Positions 1 to 8,033 of a stretch of DNA of 64,000 nt are shown piece by piece. The notes under the pieces were generated by a model. The model had not been told where the DNA came from, searched no databases, and saw only the letters and a program-made list of their open reading frames with translations. The position numbers and the translations under genes are program-made. Numbering within the stretch: position 1 is the first letter of the stretch; each line of letters begins with the position of its first letter. The stretch comes from Asticcacaulis sp. YBE204 (lineage in GTDB: Bacteria; Pseudomonadota; Alphaproteobacteria; Caulobacterales; Caulobacteraceae): positions 22,010 through 86,009 of the forward strand of contig NZ_AWGF01000021.1 of assembly GCF_000495855.1 (NCBI RefSeq). The letters run 5' to 3'.

Positions 1-46
1 GTCACAGCCCCGCATTTTGAAGGTTGGCGGCCTCTAAAAATAGCAA

Positions 47-70
47 TAAAAAGCCGCCCCTTAAGGCGGT
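47..70 (-). terminator. Displaced terminator of tRNA-Ser
   Basis: Read on the minus strand, a GC-rich stem (ccgcc at 54-58 pairing with ggcgg at 65-69) is followed by a run of T. It lies just outside the left attachment repeat. Before the element inserted, it would have been a few tens of bases downstream of the tRNA-Ser gene now at 10005-10095. I infer it is that tRNA's original terminator, now separated from it by about 9.9 kb. Confidence 0.6.
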
Positions 71-89
71 TACAAATCTCATAAATCAG

Positions 90-105
90 ATGGCGGAGAC
101 GGTGG
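90..105. repeat. Left attachment repeat (attL) of integrated element
   Basis: The 16 bases ATGGCGGAGACGGTGG occur here and again exactly at 10004-10019. At the second place they are the 3' end of a tRNA-Ser gene including its encoded CCA. An integrase gene starts about 155 bases inside this copy. Exact repeats of a tRNA 3' end bracketing an integrase gene are the usual mark of tRNA-site integration. Flanking bases outside the 16 do not match. Confidence 0.9.
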
Positions 106-259
106 CCGCCATTTTCCTGTTCCACGCAGTCACGTACGCCGCCAAACATTATATAAGCATCGGTTTTATAACGAATTTAATATCCCCTTGTGTTTCTATC
201 CGTAACCACCATAATGGATTAGTCACATCTGTTTAGGCGGGTATTTAGAAGGATAAGCC

Positions 260-1522
260 ATGCCCCGCGTCGCGCGCGAATTGAGCCCGTTAGATATCAA
301 ACGTCTTCAAAATCCGGGTCGCGGCAAGAACGTTTCAGTTGCGGTGGGTGGTGTCTCCGGCCTTCTGATTCAGATCACGCCAGCAGGTGGTAAGAGCTGG
401 ATACTCAGGACCCATATTGGCGGCAAGCGTCGTGAAATTGGTTTGGGTGGGTTTCCAGACGTGTCTCTTTCCCAAGCCCGCGACCGCGCGCGTTCTGCCA
501 AGGAACAGGTTTGGAATGGCGTGGACCCGATTGAGGAGCGTAAGAGCAAGAGATCGGCCCTCGTCTCAGCGCAAAAGCGTGGGTTAAAATTTAAGGATGC
601 AGTCGAGAAGTATCTTGAAACCAAGCTTGGCGAGTTCAAGAACGAGAAGCACAAAAAGCAATGGCGCTCGACGCTTGACACATACGCGGCCCCTGTTCTG
701 GGAGACATGCTCGTCTCTGAAATTCAAATCACAGATGTCCAACGCGTCCTAACGCCGATCTGGAATGAAAAGACGGAGACCGCCGTTCGCTTGCGCGGTC
801 GGATAGAACTGGTCTTAGCCTGGGCGACCGTGGCCGGAAACCGGACGGGCGATAACCCGGCTAGGTGGCGCGGCAATCTGGACGCTGTTTTGCCGAAGCC
901 GGGAAAGGTCGCAAACGTTGAAAATCAGCCAGCTATAGGTCTCGCAGACGCCGCGAAGTGGTTTGCCGCTCTTAAGGACAGAAAGGGCACCAGCGCCAGA
1001 GCCTTGGAATTTCTCGCGATGACGGCATCAAGATCGGGAGAAGTTCGCGGCGCTAAGTGGTCAGAGTTCGACTTCGAGGCCGGTATCTGGACCGTACCGG
1101 CTGAGCGAATGAAAATGAAGCGGGAGCATCGGGTTCCGCTCACGCCAGAAGCCGTGAGCCTTATTCAGGGTATGCCAAAATTCAAAGACGTTGAATTTGT
1201 TTTTGCCGCTGTGCGCGGTGGCACTCTAAGCGATATGTCGATAAGCGCCGTCATGCGTCGGATGCATCAAGACGCAATAGATGCGGGCCTACCGGGATGG
1301 ATAGACGCGAGGTCAAAGCGTCCCGCCGTGCCGCATGGCTTAAGATCCACTTTCAGGGACTGGGCCGCCGAACGCACAGAATACCCTCGCGATATGGCAG
1401 AAATGGCGCTGGCGCATAATGTCGGAAGCGAGGTCGAACGCGCTTACAGACGGACTGATATGGTCGAGCGTAGGCGGGCAATGATGGCAGAATGGAACCG
1501 CTTTCTAGCGGGCGGTGCATGA
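260..1522 (+). CDS. int: P4-type tyrosine integrase
   Basis: Site-specific recombinase of 420 residues that would insert and excise the element at tRNA-Ser. The N-terminal third fits the arm-binding DUF4102 fold (residues about 8-90, with GGKSWILR and IGLGGFPDVSL). A SAM-like core-binding domain follows (about 105-195), then the catalytic domain. Catalytic landmarks are visible: Arg in SRSGEVRGAKW, HGLRSTFRDWA (H-x-x-R), and LAHNVGSEVERAYRR with the late His and the Tyr nucleophile. Length is normal for the family. The start has GGATAAGCC upstream. Position next to attL is typical, since integrases of tRNA-targeting islands usually lie beside the attachment site. The next gene overlaps its stop codon. 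Confidence 0.95.
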   Translation: MPRVARELSPLDIKRLQNPGRGKNVSVAVGGVSGLLIQITPAGGKSWILRTHIGGKRREIGLGGFPDVSLSQARDRARSAKEQVWNGVDPIEERKSKRSALVSAQKRGLKFKDAVEKYLETKLGEFKNEKHKKQWRSTLDTYAAPVLGDMLVSEIQITDVQRVLTPIWNEKTETAVRLRGRIELVLAWATVAGNRTGDNPARWRGNLDAVLPKPGKVANVENQPAIGLADAAKWFAALKDRKGTSARALEFLAMTASRSGEVRGAKWSEFDFEAGIWTVPAERMKMKREHRVPLTPEAVSLIQGMPKFKDVEFVFAAVRGGTLSDMSISAVMRRMHQDAIDAGLPGWIDARSKRPAVPHGLRSTFRDWAAERTEYPRDMAEMALAHNVGSEVERAYRRTDMVERRRAMMAEWNRFLAGGA

Positions 1523-2172
1523 TGCACAACGATCCGGCATTTGAGGTCATTATGCGCCATTTGAACCTCAATGAAGAGGCGGCCCATGTATGGGTCGATT
1601 ACATCGCAAAATTTACCTACGGAGAGTCTGCACCTATTTACGATTTATTACATGATATTAATAACTTGGAGAACCTTGACCGCGCCCTGACTACCGTCGT
1701 AACCGCCCTCGAACCCTCAACAATGACGGGAGCCGCCCATAACAGATTAAACATGAGAATCTCTTTCGGTGCGCATTTAGAAAACATTTCAGGCCAACGG
1801 CTCGACACATTGGACGAAAGCATTCTCAAATATATCGAAATAGATGGTAAAGCGGCGCATGGATCATTGCGCGCGCTCGAGGAGAATATTGCTAATATCC
1901 GAACAGCAATTCGTCTTACAAAACGGGATATAGAGCAGTCCAAATCTTCAGTTAAAGGAATATCGCGCATAAATTTGGATGGCGTTCAACTAGTAAACTC
2001 AGCGCGAGATGTGTGGAAATTATCAACTGGAAAAACCGCTCCGGCACGAGGATTAAACCCGGCATCGCCTTTTGGAAAATTTCTCTACGACTTATTTGAA
2101 GCATTTGAAATCCCTGGCGATGCAAAGTCCGCGTTCACCGCTTGGGTAAAGCATGTGCATACTTCCGGCTAA
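1519..2172 (+). CDS. Unknown protein cotranscribed with integrase
   Basis: A 217-residue protein of unrecognised family. I place the start at the ATG overlapping the integrase stop (ATGATG; the second ATG at 1522 is equally possible), although the frame is open further upstream inside int. The sequence is mostly charged and helical, with no signal peptide, membrane segment or catalytic motif I can name. The C-terminal third has a short Pro/Gly-rich stretch (ARGLNPASPFGKF). Base composition is clearly more AT-rich than the host genes to the right, consistent with accessory DNA. Tight coupling to the integrase suggests a role in the element's own life cycle, but that is inference. Confidence 0.7.
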   Translation: MMHNDPAFEVIMRHLNLNEEAAHVWVDYIAKFTYGESAPIYDLLHDINNLENLDRALTTVVTALEPSTMTGAAHNRLNMRISFGAHLENISGQRLDTLDESILKYIEIDGKAAHGSLRALEENIANIRTAIRLTKRDIEQSKSSVKGISRINLDGVQLVNSARDVWKLSTGKTAPARGLNPASPFGKFLYDLFEAFEIPGDAKSAFTAWVKHVHTSG

Positions 2173-2247
2173 AAAGACCGCGCACCTGAGAACGACCGAC
2201 GGCGAAAGCGCCTAATATTGGAAGACCTCAATCAATGAGGTTTCACC

Positions 2248-2429
2248 ATGTATCTATCTGAGACAAACAAGTAGCCGACCGCTTCGGCGTTTCTCGCATC
2301 TCGATTTGGCGCTGGGCCAAGTCGGACGATATTGCTTTCCCCAAGCCTGTTTCTCTCTCCCCCGGCTGCACACGCTGGAAGCTTTCCGACATTGAAACGT
2401 GGGAATCCTCCCGCCCGGTCGCGGCGTAG
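2248..2429 (+). pseudogene. AlpA-family regulator, apparently frameshifted
   Basis: From ATG 2248 the frame reads MYLSETNK and stops at TAG 2272. The frame one base back continues from 2268 as QVADRFGVSRISIWRWAKSD and on to a stop at 2427-2429. The combined product would be about 60 residues and is a textbook AlpA/excisionase winged-helix protein: VADRFGVSRISIWRW is the recognition helix and TRWKLSDIETW the wing. The downstream frame has a TGA at 2259 and no usable start after it. So a base seems to be missing near 2260-2271, or ribosomes shift there. AlpA-like proteins usually act as excisionases or transcription activators in P4-like elements. It sits in the normal place for one, downstream of the integrase. 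Confidence 0.75.
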
Positions 2430-2440
2430 GGAGACGAAAC

Positions 2441-2656
2441 ATGATCGTAAAAAATGAAACCCCCGCAGCCGGTGGCACGGCAAACGGGGGCGCAAAATCT
2501 GTTCAGCTTGGCGGCAAGAACAAATCCCACATTATCACCAGTGAACGCGCCGAACAAGCGCCTTGGGTTGCGGCTAAGGTCCGGGCGCGATTTGGCCTCA
2601 CCAATGCTCATGCTCGCCTCGTGGCGGAACTGGCCTATGCCGTAGGTGCGGCATGA
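2441..2656 (+). CDS. Small conserved element protein, function unknown
   Basis: A 71-residue protein starting MIVKNETPAAGG. A longer frame opens at 2399, but the ATG at 2441 just follows the AlpA-like gene and is preferred. The N-terminal half is Gly/Asn-rich. The C-terminal half (WVAAKVRARFGLTNAHARLV) looks like a short helical pair. It overlaps the next gene by four bases, so the two are probably translated together. I cannot name the family; short proteins with a similar C-terminal helix are common in integrated elements of Alphaproteobacteria (from memory, not searched). Confidence 0.65.
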   Translation: MIVKNETPAAGGTANGGAKSVQLGGKNKSHIITSERAEQAPWVAAKVRARFGLTNAHARLVAELAYAVGAA

Positions 2657-2934
2657 CACAAAAAGGAGAACTTGAATCACGCGAGACGCCCCTGAACTGG
2701 CGGACAGAAAACCCGAAGGCGATCTGGGCGCATCACTCATTGAGATCGGCACTCCGGCGCGGTCTGATCGAACGCAAGCCGTGTGAAGTCTGCGCCGCCG
2801 TTCACGGTGTCAACGATGCCGTCATAGATGGTCATCATGAGGATTATGACCGCCCAATGGATGTGAAGTGGTTGTGTCGCAAGCATCACCGCCAAATCCA
2901 CGCTACTGAGAAGGTGGCGAATGGCCAAACATGA
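2653..2934 (+). CDS. Small Cys/His zinc-binding protein, HNH-like
   Basis: A 93-residue protein with a clear metal-binding pattern: CEVC at residues about 44-47, then GHHEDYDRPMDVKWLC, then RKHHRQIH. The spacing CxxC...HH...CxxHH resembles the HNH/zinc-knuckle proteins common in prophages, which may nick DNA or simply bind it. The second half of the classical HNH active site (a late Asn and His) is not obvious, so I do not claim nuclease activity. The start overlaps the preceding stop (ATGA-type) and its 3' end overlaps the following gene by 14 bases, giving a compact operon. Confidence 0.75.
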   Translation: MTQKGELESRETPLNWRTENPKAIWAHHSLRSALRRGLIERKPCEVCAAVHGVNDAVIDGHHEDYDRPMDVKWLCRKHHRQIHATEKVANGQT

Positions 2935-3376
2935 TCAAAAGGGCCGCCGCAAAGGCGGCCCTCCATTCGTTATGATGCGATACGACGTGATTGACTCCGC
3001 CGCATGGAAAAGCCTCACACCAGCCGCCCGCTCTATCTACTTGCAAATCGCAAGACGGTTTAATGGCGAGAACAACGGCTATCTGGCGGCCTCGGTTCGC
3101 GATCTTGCGCTTGAGTGCAACGTCGCTCCAAACACCGTCACGGCCTCAATCAATCAGCTAATCAGTGTCGCCTTGATCGACCGTACTCAGGAGGGTTCAT
3201 TTACGACCAAGGTTCGCTTGGCGGCTGAATATCGCTTGGCATGCATCAAGTGCAACAGAACCGGGAGGGAAGCCTCGAACGACTTTCGGAGATGGCGACC
3301 GGCAGGCCCTGCGACGCTTCGCGCCGAGAAAGATTCAGATTGTGTGCAGCCGAGCAGAGCGGGGAGCGCCGCTTGA
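2921..3376 (+). CDS. Helix-turn-helix replication- or regulation-type protein
   Basis: A 151-residue protein. After a basic leader (HDQKGRRKGG) comes a winged-helix region: SLTPAARSIYLQIARRF, then ASVRDLALECNVAPNTVTAS as the helix-turn-helix, then a wing (VALIDRTQEGSFTTK). This layout is typical of plasmid and phage initiator-like or regulatory proteins that read short repeats. Four copies of a 13-base repeat lie just downstream (3449-3570), which would suit an initiator, but binding is inference. The last 40 residues are Arg/Ala-rich and may be out of the original frame. It overlaps the previous gene by 14 bases. Confidence 0.75.
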   Translation: MAKHDQKGRRKGGPPFVMMRYDVIDSAAWKSLTPAARSIYLQIARRFNGENNGYLAASVRDLALECNVAPNTVTASINQLISVALIDRTQEGSFTTKVRLAAEYRLACIKCNRTGREASNDFRRWRPAGPATLRAEKDSDCVQPSRAGSAA

Positions 3377-3448
3377 TGAATAGCTTCGCCCCCGCTCCTG
3401 CTCTCTCTCAAAAGACAGTGCCTATGGCTAGATGTATATGTGTGCCGT

Positions 3449-3570
3449 ATTTTGCGACCGTGGTCTTTTGCAAGTTGTCCGCCACGGTGTCACATTTTGC
3501 GACCGTGAATGCTGCTTTGCCGCCTGACGGTGTCACATTTTGCGACCGTCGCCGAATATTTTGCGACCGT
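3449..3570. repeat. Four iteron-like direct repeats in the 3377-3722 gap
   Basis: ATTTTGCGACCGT occurs at 3449-3461, 3494-3506, 3537-3549 and 3558-3570. Copies two and three share a longer unit that begins ACGGTGTCAC (3484-3506 and 3527-3549). Start-to-start spacing is 45, 43 and 21 bases, close to multiples of two helical turns, so bound proteins would face the same side. The 345-base gap holds no convincing gene; an open frame (3241-3726) crosses it but overlaps a better gene. Either iterons of a former origin or protein-binding sites. Confidence 0.7.
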
Positions 3571-3722
3571 GAAATGCGTATCAACGTTACGCTGACCTAT
3601 GTAGGGGGGCGGGATGAAGACCCCTCTAGTCCCGACTGTCACACCCGGTCCCAAGGTCCGTTCGCACCAGAGGCAATTTCAAACACAAAAGTTGGGGCCA
3701 TCCCCGTAGGGGATGACCTGTC

Positions 3723-4103
3723 ATGAGCGATCAAACTAACGCTCTCCTAGCCGCGATCCTGTCCGAAATGATCGCTTCGCGCGCACAACAGAATGCGGTC
3801 CTGTCCGAACTGTCGGCGATCCGGCAACTGATCAGCCCTTCGCTCGCGCCGCAAACAGCGCCGCCCCCAGAGCCTGAAATCTGGCTTTCCGCGTCGGAAG
3901 CCTCGGCGCTCCTTGGCATCACTACCCGACAGGTTAGGCGCATTGCTCATGAACAGGGGCTTGGTGAAAAAGCCGGTGGGAGGTGGGAAATCCGAAAATC
4001 TGAACTTGTCCGCGTTCGGCGCTATGTCCGGCAAACGGACATTTCGGACATGGAAACGGACATATCGGACGTATCGGCAACCCGCGAACAATGGGATTCT
4101 TAA
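3723..4103 (+). CDS. Coiled-coil and helix-turn-helix DNA-binding protein
   Basis: A 126-residue protein in two parts. Residues 1-45 are a helical, probably coiled-coil segment (LLAAILSEMIASRAQQNAVLSELSAIRQL) that could mediate dimer formation. After a Pro-rich linker (APPPEPE) comes an excisionase-like winged helix at about 55-100: WLSASEASALLGITTRQVRR is the helix-turn-helix and GGRWEIRKSEL the wing. The tail carries a degenerate repeat (TDISDMETDISD). It may pack or regulate DNA for the element; function is not known. Spacing to the next gene is 19 bases. Confidence 0.7.
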   Translation: MSDQTNALLAAILSEMIASRAQQNAVLSELSAIRQLISPSLAPQTAPPPEPEIWLSASEASALLGITTRQVRRIAHEQGLGEKAGGRWEIRKSELVRVRRYVRQTDISDMETDISDVSATREQWDS

Positions 4104-4122
4104 ATCAGAAAAAGGAGCTTTC

Positions 4123-4293
4123 ATGACCGGCAAACAGAACAAACAGACTGAAGCCGACGACGATCTTTTCCGGCGCGTTGTTTCGCATCCCGGCTTTCAG
4201 GAAGCCGTCGTAAGGGTTTTGGGGAAGTCCCAAACTGCCGCCCTTGCCGTCGATGAAATCATCGCGCGTTCGCGCAAGACGAAGGGCGCGTAA
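4123..4293 (+). CDS. Small unknown protein ahead of tape measure gene
   Basis: A 56-residue protein (MTGKQNKQTEADDDLFRRVV...). The start at 4123 is supported by a strong ribosome site, AAAGGAG, seven bases upstream; the longer frame from 3913 has no such support. It is charged, with no membrane or signal segment. Helices about 18-50 (DDDLFRRVVSHPGFQEAVVR) suggest a compact helical domain. It stops three bases before the tape measure start, so it is surely in the same operon. No family recognised. Confidence 0.65.
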   Translation: MTGKQNKQTEADDDLFRRVVSHPGFQEAVVRVLGKSQTAALAVDEIIARSRKTKGA

Positions 4294-4296
4294 AAC

Positions 4297-6453
4297 ATGG
4301 CCCGCGATTCCGACGCCCTCGTTCTTCAGCTTTCCGCCGACATACGCCGCCTGCAAAAGGGCATGGAAAAAGGCGCGAACACGGTTGACCGAGAAGCGGC
4401 GCGCATGGAGAAGCGAGCCCAGAGGGCCGCTCAGGAAATGAGCCGTTCTTTTGGCCGTGCTTTCGATACTGCGCAGGCATCGGCGCAAATCGCGTTCCTC
4501 GGCATCGCCGCCTATTCAGTGAAGGCCGCGTCCGATGCTGCTGAACTGCAATCAGCCTTCGAGGTCGCTTTCAAGGAATCGACCAAAGACGCGGAAGCTT
4601 TCGCCAAGACGCTCGCCGACAAGGTGGGCCGTTCGGTCACAGACGTGAAAGGCCAAATGACCGGGCTTCAGCTTGTGCTTTCCGGCATGGGTTTGTCCGG
4701 TCAACAGGCTTTGGATATCATCCAGAAGCTGACTGCGCGCGCGGTTGATATCGGCTCCCTTTTTAACGTTTCCGACGCCGAGGCGATGCAGGCGGTTATC
4801 TCCGGAATCACTGGCGAGACGGAGCCGCTTAAGCGCTTCGGGGCCGTGATTAACGAGGCGGCGGTCAAGGCCGAACTTCTGCGCCTCGGCTTCAAAGGCA
4901 ATGCCGAACAAGCGCCGGAGGCTGCTAAGGCGATAGCCAGGACGAACCTGATCCTGCAAAAAACAGCGGTCGCCGCCGGTGACGCGGAGCGCACGCAGGG
5001 CTCGCTGGCGAACCAAACCAAGCGGATGCAGGGGGATTTTAAGGACGCGGCCATTGCTCTCGGTAATTCGCTCCTTCCGGCCATGCTGAGTGCGACGAAG
5101 ACGGCGACAGGCCTGACGAACGCTTTCACCGACCTTCCCGAAGGCGTTCAGCTCGCATCGCTGGCCCTCCTTGGCCTTGTGGCGGCGTCGGGCCCCATTT
5201 CCCGCGTCATCACCGGCATGAAAGCCCTGATCGCGTGGACTGGTAATGCGCGCATTGCTCTGGCCGGTCTTGGCGCTATCGGTGTTGCTGGCCTGAGCGG
5301 CGCGACCGCATTGCTCGCTGACAGCTGGATGAGCCAAGCGGCGACGAAGGAGAAGTACGACCTGCGCGACAAGGTTCTGGCCAATCCGAACGGGGCGACC
5401 GACGAGGACTTAGCAAAGGCCCTTGCCGTGGCAAAGTCTGATCGTGAAATGGCCAAAAAGCTGAACGGTGACGTGAAAGGTAAGCCGGTCGATCAAACCT
5501 ATCAGAATCTTTTGGCCGAACAGCGCCGCCGACAGGCAGACGCCGCCCAGACACAGACGGTCATGCAACTGGCCGCCCAGCGCCGGGAGCAAACGAAGAT
5601 CGACGCCGAGTCACAGGGCGCGCTTGCCCTATTGGAAGGCCAAAAGGTAGGCGTCGGTGGTGCTGCAAAGACCGCAGCAAAGGCGGGGGCGACGGCAAAG
5701 ACAACGCCTAAATCTGCCCTTGCAACCGCCCAGCGCTCTGACTTCGATAACAGCTCTTTGGGTGTTTATACCGAAGATCAGCTTCGGACGATGGCGATTT
5801 TGGCGGGGGAAATTCGCCTAGATACTGAATTGTTCAACGATGAGCTGGAAGCCACGGGCGGCGTTCTCGACCCCATTATTGCCAAGCAACAGGAGTTGGC
5901 GCGGCAGGCGGCTTATGTCGGGCAAGGAATTTCGTACGCCTTCGGTGACGCTATCGCACGAGGTGAAGACTTCGGTGCGACGATGACTCGCGTTTTCCAG
6001 AACATGCTTGCGGAATGGCTTGCCCTCAAAGCAGCGGGCTTCCTCGGCGTCGATCTTGAAGGCGGCGGCGTCACGAAAGGCGGGCGTCTGGATAAGATCC
6101 TTTCCAAAATCCCAAGCTTCGACGGGGGCGGATCGACGGGCAACGCGGCGCGGGCCGGTGGGCTCGACGGTAAGGGCGGGTTCCTCGCCATGATGCACCC
6201 GCGCGAGAATGTAACTGACTTCACCCGGAACATGCCTTCGGCCTCTCAGATGGGTCGCGCCGCCCCTACTATGGTCAATCAAAGCCTTCGCTTTGACATG
6301 AAGGGGGCCGTCGTAACCGAAGACCTCTTGAGCCAGATGCAGCGCATGGCATCACGCGCGCAAGAAACCGCGATCAGACAGGCTGATCGCAACGCCGGGA
6401 AGTCGTTCGCCGGTCGCGTCCGTTCCCTCAACACCCTTGGCACTGTGCGGTAA
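4297..6453 (+). CDS. Phage tail tape measure-like protein
   Basis: A 718-residue protein. It has a helical N-terminal domain (SADIRRLQKGMEKGANTVDREAARMEKRAQ) and a Phage_tape_meas-like region (about 65-240, with LQLVLSGMGLSGQQALDIIQ and GITGETEPLKRFG). A hydrophobic Ala/Gly-rich stretch near 275-345 comes next, then a coiled, Ala/Gln-rich part. The C-terminal domain carries GDAIARGEDFGATMTRVF and FDGGGSTGNAARAGG. In tailed phages this protein sets tail length and helps DNA entry. It is short for a long tail. Here it lies before the capsid gene, while in ordinary phages it follows the tail tube and chaperone genes. The next frame opens inside its 3' end, but its likely start is 32 bases after this stop. 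Confidence 0.85.
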   Translation: MARDSDALVLQLSADIRRLQKGMEKGANTVDREAARMEKRAQRAAQEMSRSFGRAFDTAQASAQIAFLGIAAYSVKAASDAAELQSAFEVAFKESTKDAEAFAKTLADKVGRSVTDVKGQMTGLQLVLSGMGLSGQQALDIIQKLTARAVDIGSLFNVSDAEAMQAVISGITGETEPLKRFGAVINEAAVKAELLRLGFKGNAEQAPEAAKAIARTNLILQKTAVAAGDAERTQGSLANQTKRMQGDFKDAAIALGNSLLPAMLSATKTATGLTNAFTDLPEGVQLASLALLGLVAASGPISRVITGMKALIAWTGNARIALAGLGAIGVAGLSGATALLADSWMSQAATKEKYDLRDKVLANPNGATDEDLAKALAVAKSDREMAKKLNGDVKGKPVDQTYQNLLAEQRRRQADAAQTQTVMQLAAQRREQTKIDAESQGALALLEGQKVGVGGAAKTAAKAGATAKTTPKSALATAQRSDFDNSSLGVYTEDQLRTMAILAGEIRLDTELFNDELEATGGVLDPIIAKQQELARQAAYVGQGISYAFGDAIARGEDFGATMTRVFQNMLAEWLALKAAGFLGVDLEGGGVTKGGRLDKILSKIPSFDGGGSTGNAARAGGLDGKGGFLAMMHPRENVTDFTRNMPSASQMGRAAPTMVNQSLRFDMKGAVVTEDLLSQMQRMASRAQETAIRQADRNAGKSFAGRVRSLNTLGTVR

Positions 6454-6484
6454 CACCGCGCCCTTTATCACAGAAAGAACAGAG

Positions 6485-7507
6485 ATGAGCATTCAAGACC
6501 TACGACACGGCGATGTCGCAATGATCGCCAAAGCGAAGATGATGGCCGAACTGAACGGCGGGGGAGACTTCGGCGCTACGGCGGCGCGAGGCTTCGGTGC
6601 GTCGGATCGGGTGGTTACCCTTCTTCAAAAAGCAATCATCCCCGGCCTTCACACCCATGACAACGGCACGGGCGATGCGCTGGCGGACTGGCGTATTTCA
6701 GCAAACGCATGGTTCAGCACCCTGCGCACGACGTCAGTTTTCTTTCGTCTCTGGGATTCGGGCCTTCGCCGCGTGCCACTGAGAACGCACCTCGGCGTCA
6801 CGACGATGAACGCTACCGGCTGGATTGTCGGTGAAGGTCAACCTATCCCGCTATCCACCATCACTTTGTCATCCCCCGAACTCACGCCCGTAAAGGCCTG
6901 CGCCATGCTCGTCGCATCCGATGAGCTTATCAGGTCGTCCAGCACCGAGGCCCTGAACACGATCAACGCCGAACTGAGGATCGCGGTAAGCACCGTGGTC
7001 GATCAAAAATTCTGGGAACTGATCATGCCCAGCCCGACTTTTGCCGATGCGTCGTCTGGCAATACGGAGGCCAATGCGCGCGACGATGTGAAGGCATTGC
7101 TCGCCGCGGTTAACACGACGGGCGCGGGATATCTCGTTTGGGCTATGTCGCCGGACGTTGCGAACGGCCTGAGCCTGTTCCCTGACCTTGGCGAAGGCAT
7201 GACCCCGCAGGGCGGCGAACTCCTTGGCCTGCCCGCAATGGTGAGCAACGCAATTCCGGCCGGAACGCTTCGCCTCGTCAATGGCGCGGCTGTGGCGGCG
7301 GGGCTGGGTGACTTCTCCCTCGATAGTTCGGGGCAAGCCTCGATCCAGATGAACGACACCCCCTCGCTTGGCGCTGATGGCGTTCTGACCTCGATGTGGC
7401 AAACCAACTCCGTCGCGATGAAGGCTGTTATCGACTTCGCCGCGCGCCGCACCCGTACCGATGCGGTAGCCCAGATCACGGGAATTGGCTGGGGTGAGGT
7501 CGCGTAA
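6485..7507 (+). CDS. HK97-fold major capsid protein
   Basis: A 340-residue protein resembling the C-terminal shell domain of HK97-type capsid proteins. Typical features are GWIVGEGQPIPLSTITLSSP (N-arm into the P-domain), then ELTPVKACAMLVASDELIRS. Next come GYLVWAMSPDV, the loop GGELLGLPAMVSNAIP, and the last strand with WQTNSVAMKAVIDFAARR. The start at 6485 follows AGAACAGAG; an open frame reaches back to 6437 without support. No scaffold (delta) domain or separate protease gene is seen, so maturation, if any, is unlike HK97. No portal or terminase lies nearby. An encapsulin-like or satellite shell cannot be excluded. Confidence 0.85.
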   Translation: MSIQDLRHGDVAMIAKAKMMAELNGGGDFGATAARGFGASDRVVTLLQKAIIPGLHTHDNGTGDALADWRISANAWFSTLRTTSVFFRLWDSGLRRVPLRTHLGVTTMNATGWIVGEGQPIPLSTITLSSPELTPVKACAMLVASDELIRSSSTEALNTINAELRIAVSTVVDQKFWELIMPSPTFADASSGNTEANARDDVKALLAAVNTTGAGYLVWAMSPDVANGLSLFPDLGEGMTPQGGELLGLPAMVSNAIPAGTLRLVNGAAVAAGLGDFSLDSSGQASIQMNDTPSLGADGVLTSMWQTNSVAMKAVIDFAARRTRTDAVAQITGIGWGEVA

Positions 7508-7815
7508 TGGGCCGGGTAACGATAAAAGGCGTTCCTGACGACGTTCTTGCTGAGGCCGAGGTGCTGGCTGGGGCGTGGTTCGACCGGCTCAATGAAAAGG
7601 CTGCCGAACTGGCTGCGGCGCATTTCGCTCCCGGCGCGCCCCTTACCAAGGGCAAGGACGCCAAGGCGTGGCAGGTTGAAGTCTTGTTTAAGGCGATGAT
7701 GCGCCGGTGTCTCGTCGAAATAGAGGCCCGCCATTTGATGCGCGAAAACGACCTAACCCGCAGGCTTCAACTTCTAAAAAACGATATCGACCACCTCCAA
7801 AGGAACAGCAAATGA
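7507..7815 (+). CDS. Small unknown phage-type protein
   Basis: A 102-residue protein whose ATG overlaps the TAA of the capsid gene by one base. It is helical and charged. The opening VTIKGVPDDVLAEAEVLAG resembles a ribbon-helix-helix or adaptor-like segment, and the C-terminus (LTRRLQLLKNDIDHLQRN) could form a coiled coil. No signal peptide or membrane segment. Position directly after the capsid gene would suit a head completion or head-tail joining protein, but no residue pattern proves it. Confidence 0.65.
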   Translation: MGRVTIKGVPDDVLAEAEVLAGAWFDRLNEKAAELAAAHFAPGAPLTKGKDAKAWQVEVLFKAMMRRCLVEIEARHLMRENDLTRRLQLLKNDIDHLQRNSK

Positions 7816-8033
7816 CCGCCGACGAGATCACCGACGCCATGCTTGATTTGCAGTTGGCGAACTTTCGTGATGAAGCCTTGGGCAAGTATCTTGATCAAGG
7901 GACGCCCATTGATGTCGTCGGCGCGGCCCTTCCCGCCTTCGACAGGATGATTGCAGAAGCCCGCGCTCGTCTGCGCCCTAAAATCCTCTCACAGGTCATG
8001 CTTCAACAATGTTTGGACAGGATGGACAAGTGA
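7812..8033 (+). CDS. Small acidic helical protein, unknown
   Basis: A 73-residue protein starting MTADEITDAM, with its ATG in a four-base overlap with the previous stop and AAAGGAACAG upstream. A longer frame from 7707 runs inside the preceding gene and is not preferred. Predicted to be all helix. The next gene starts at GTG overlapping this stop. Role unknown; its place between a capsid-neighbour gene and a tail chaperone suggests a structural accessory. Confidence 0.65.
   Translation: MTADEITDAMLDLQLANFRDEALGKYLDQGTPIDVVGAALPAFDRMIAEARARLRPKILSQVMLQQCLDRMDK

Noticed and set aside
24..236. Open frame of 70 residues spanning attL
   Set aside because: Crosses the attachment repeat and the host terminator, with no ribosome site or domain; a chance frame.
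3241..3726. 161-residue open frame across the repeat cluster
   Set aside because: Overlaps the better helix-turn-helix gene, and its repeats come from the 13-base DNA repeats; composition not protein-like.
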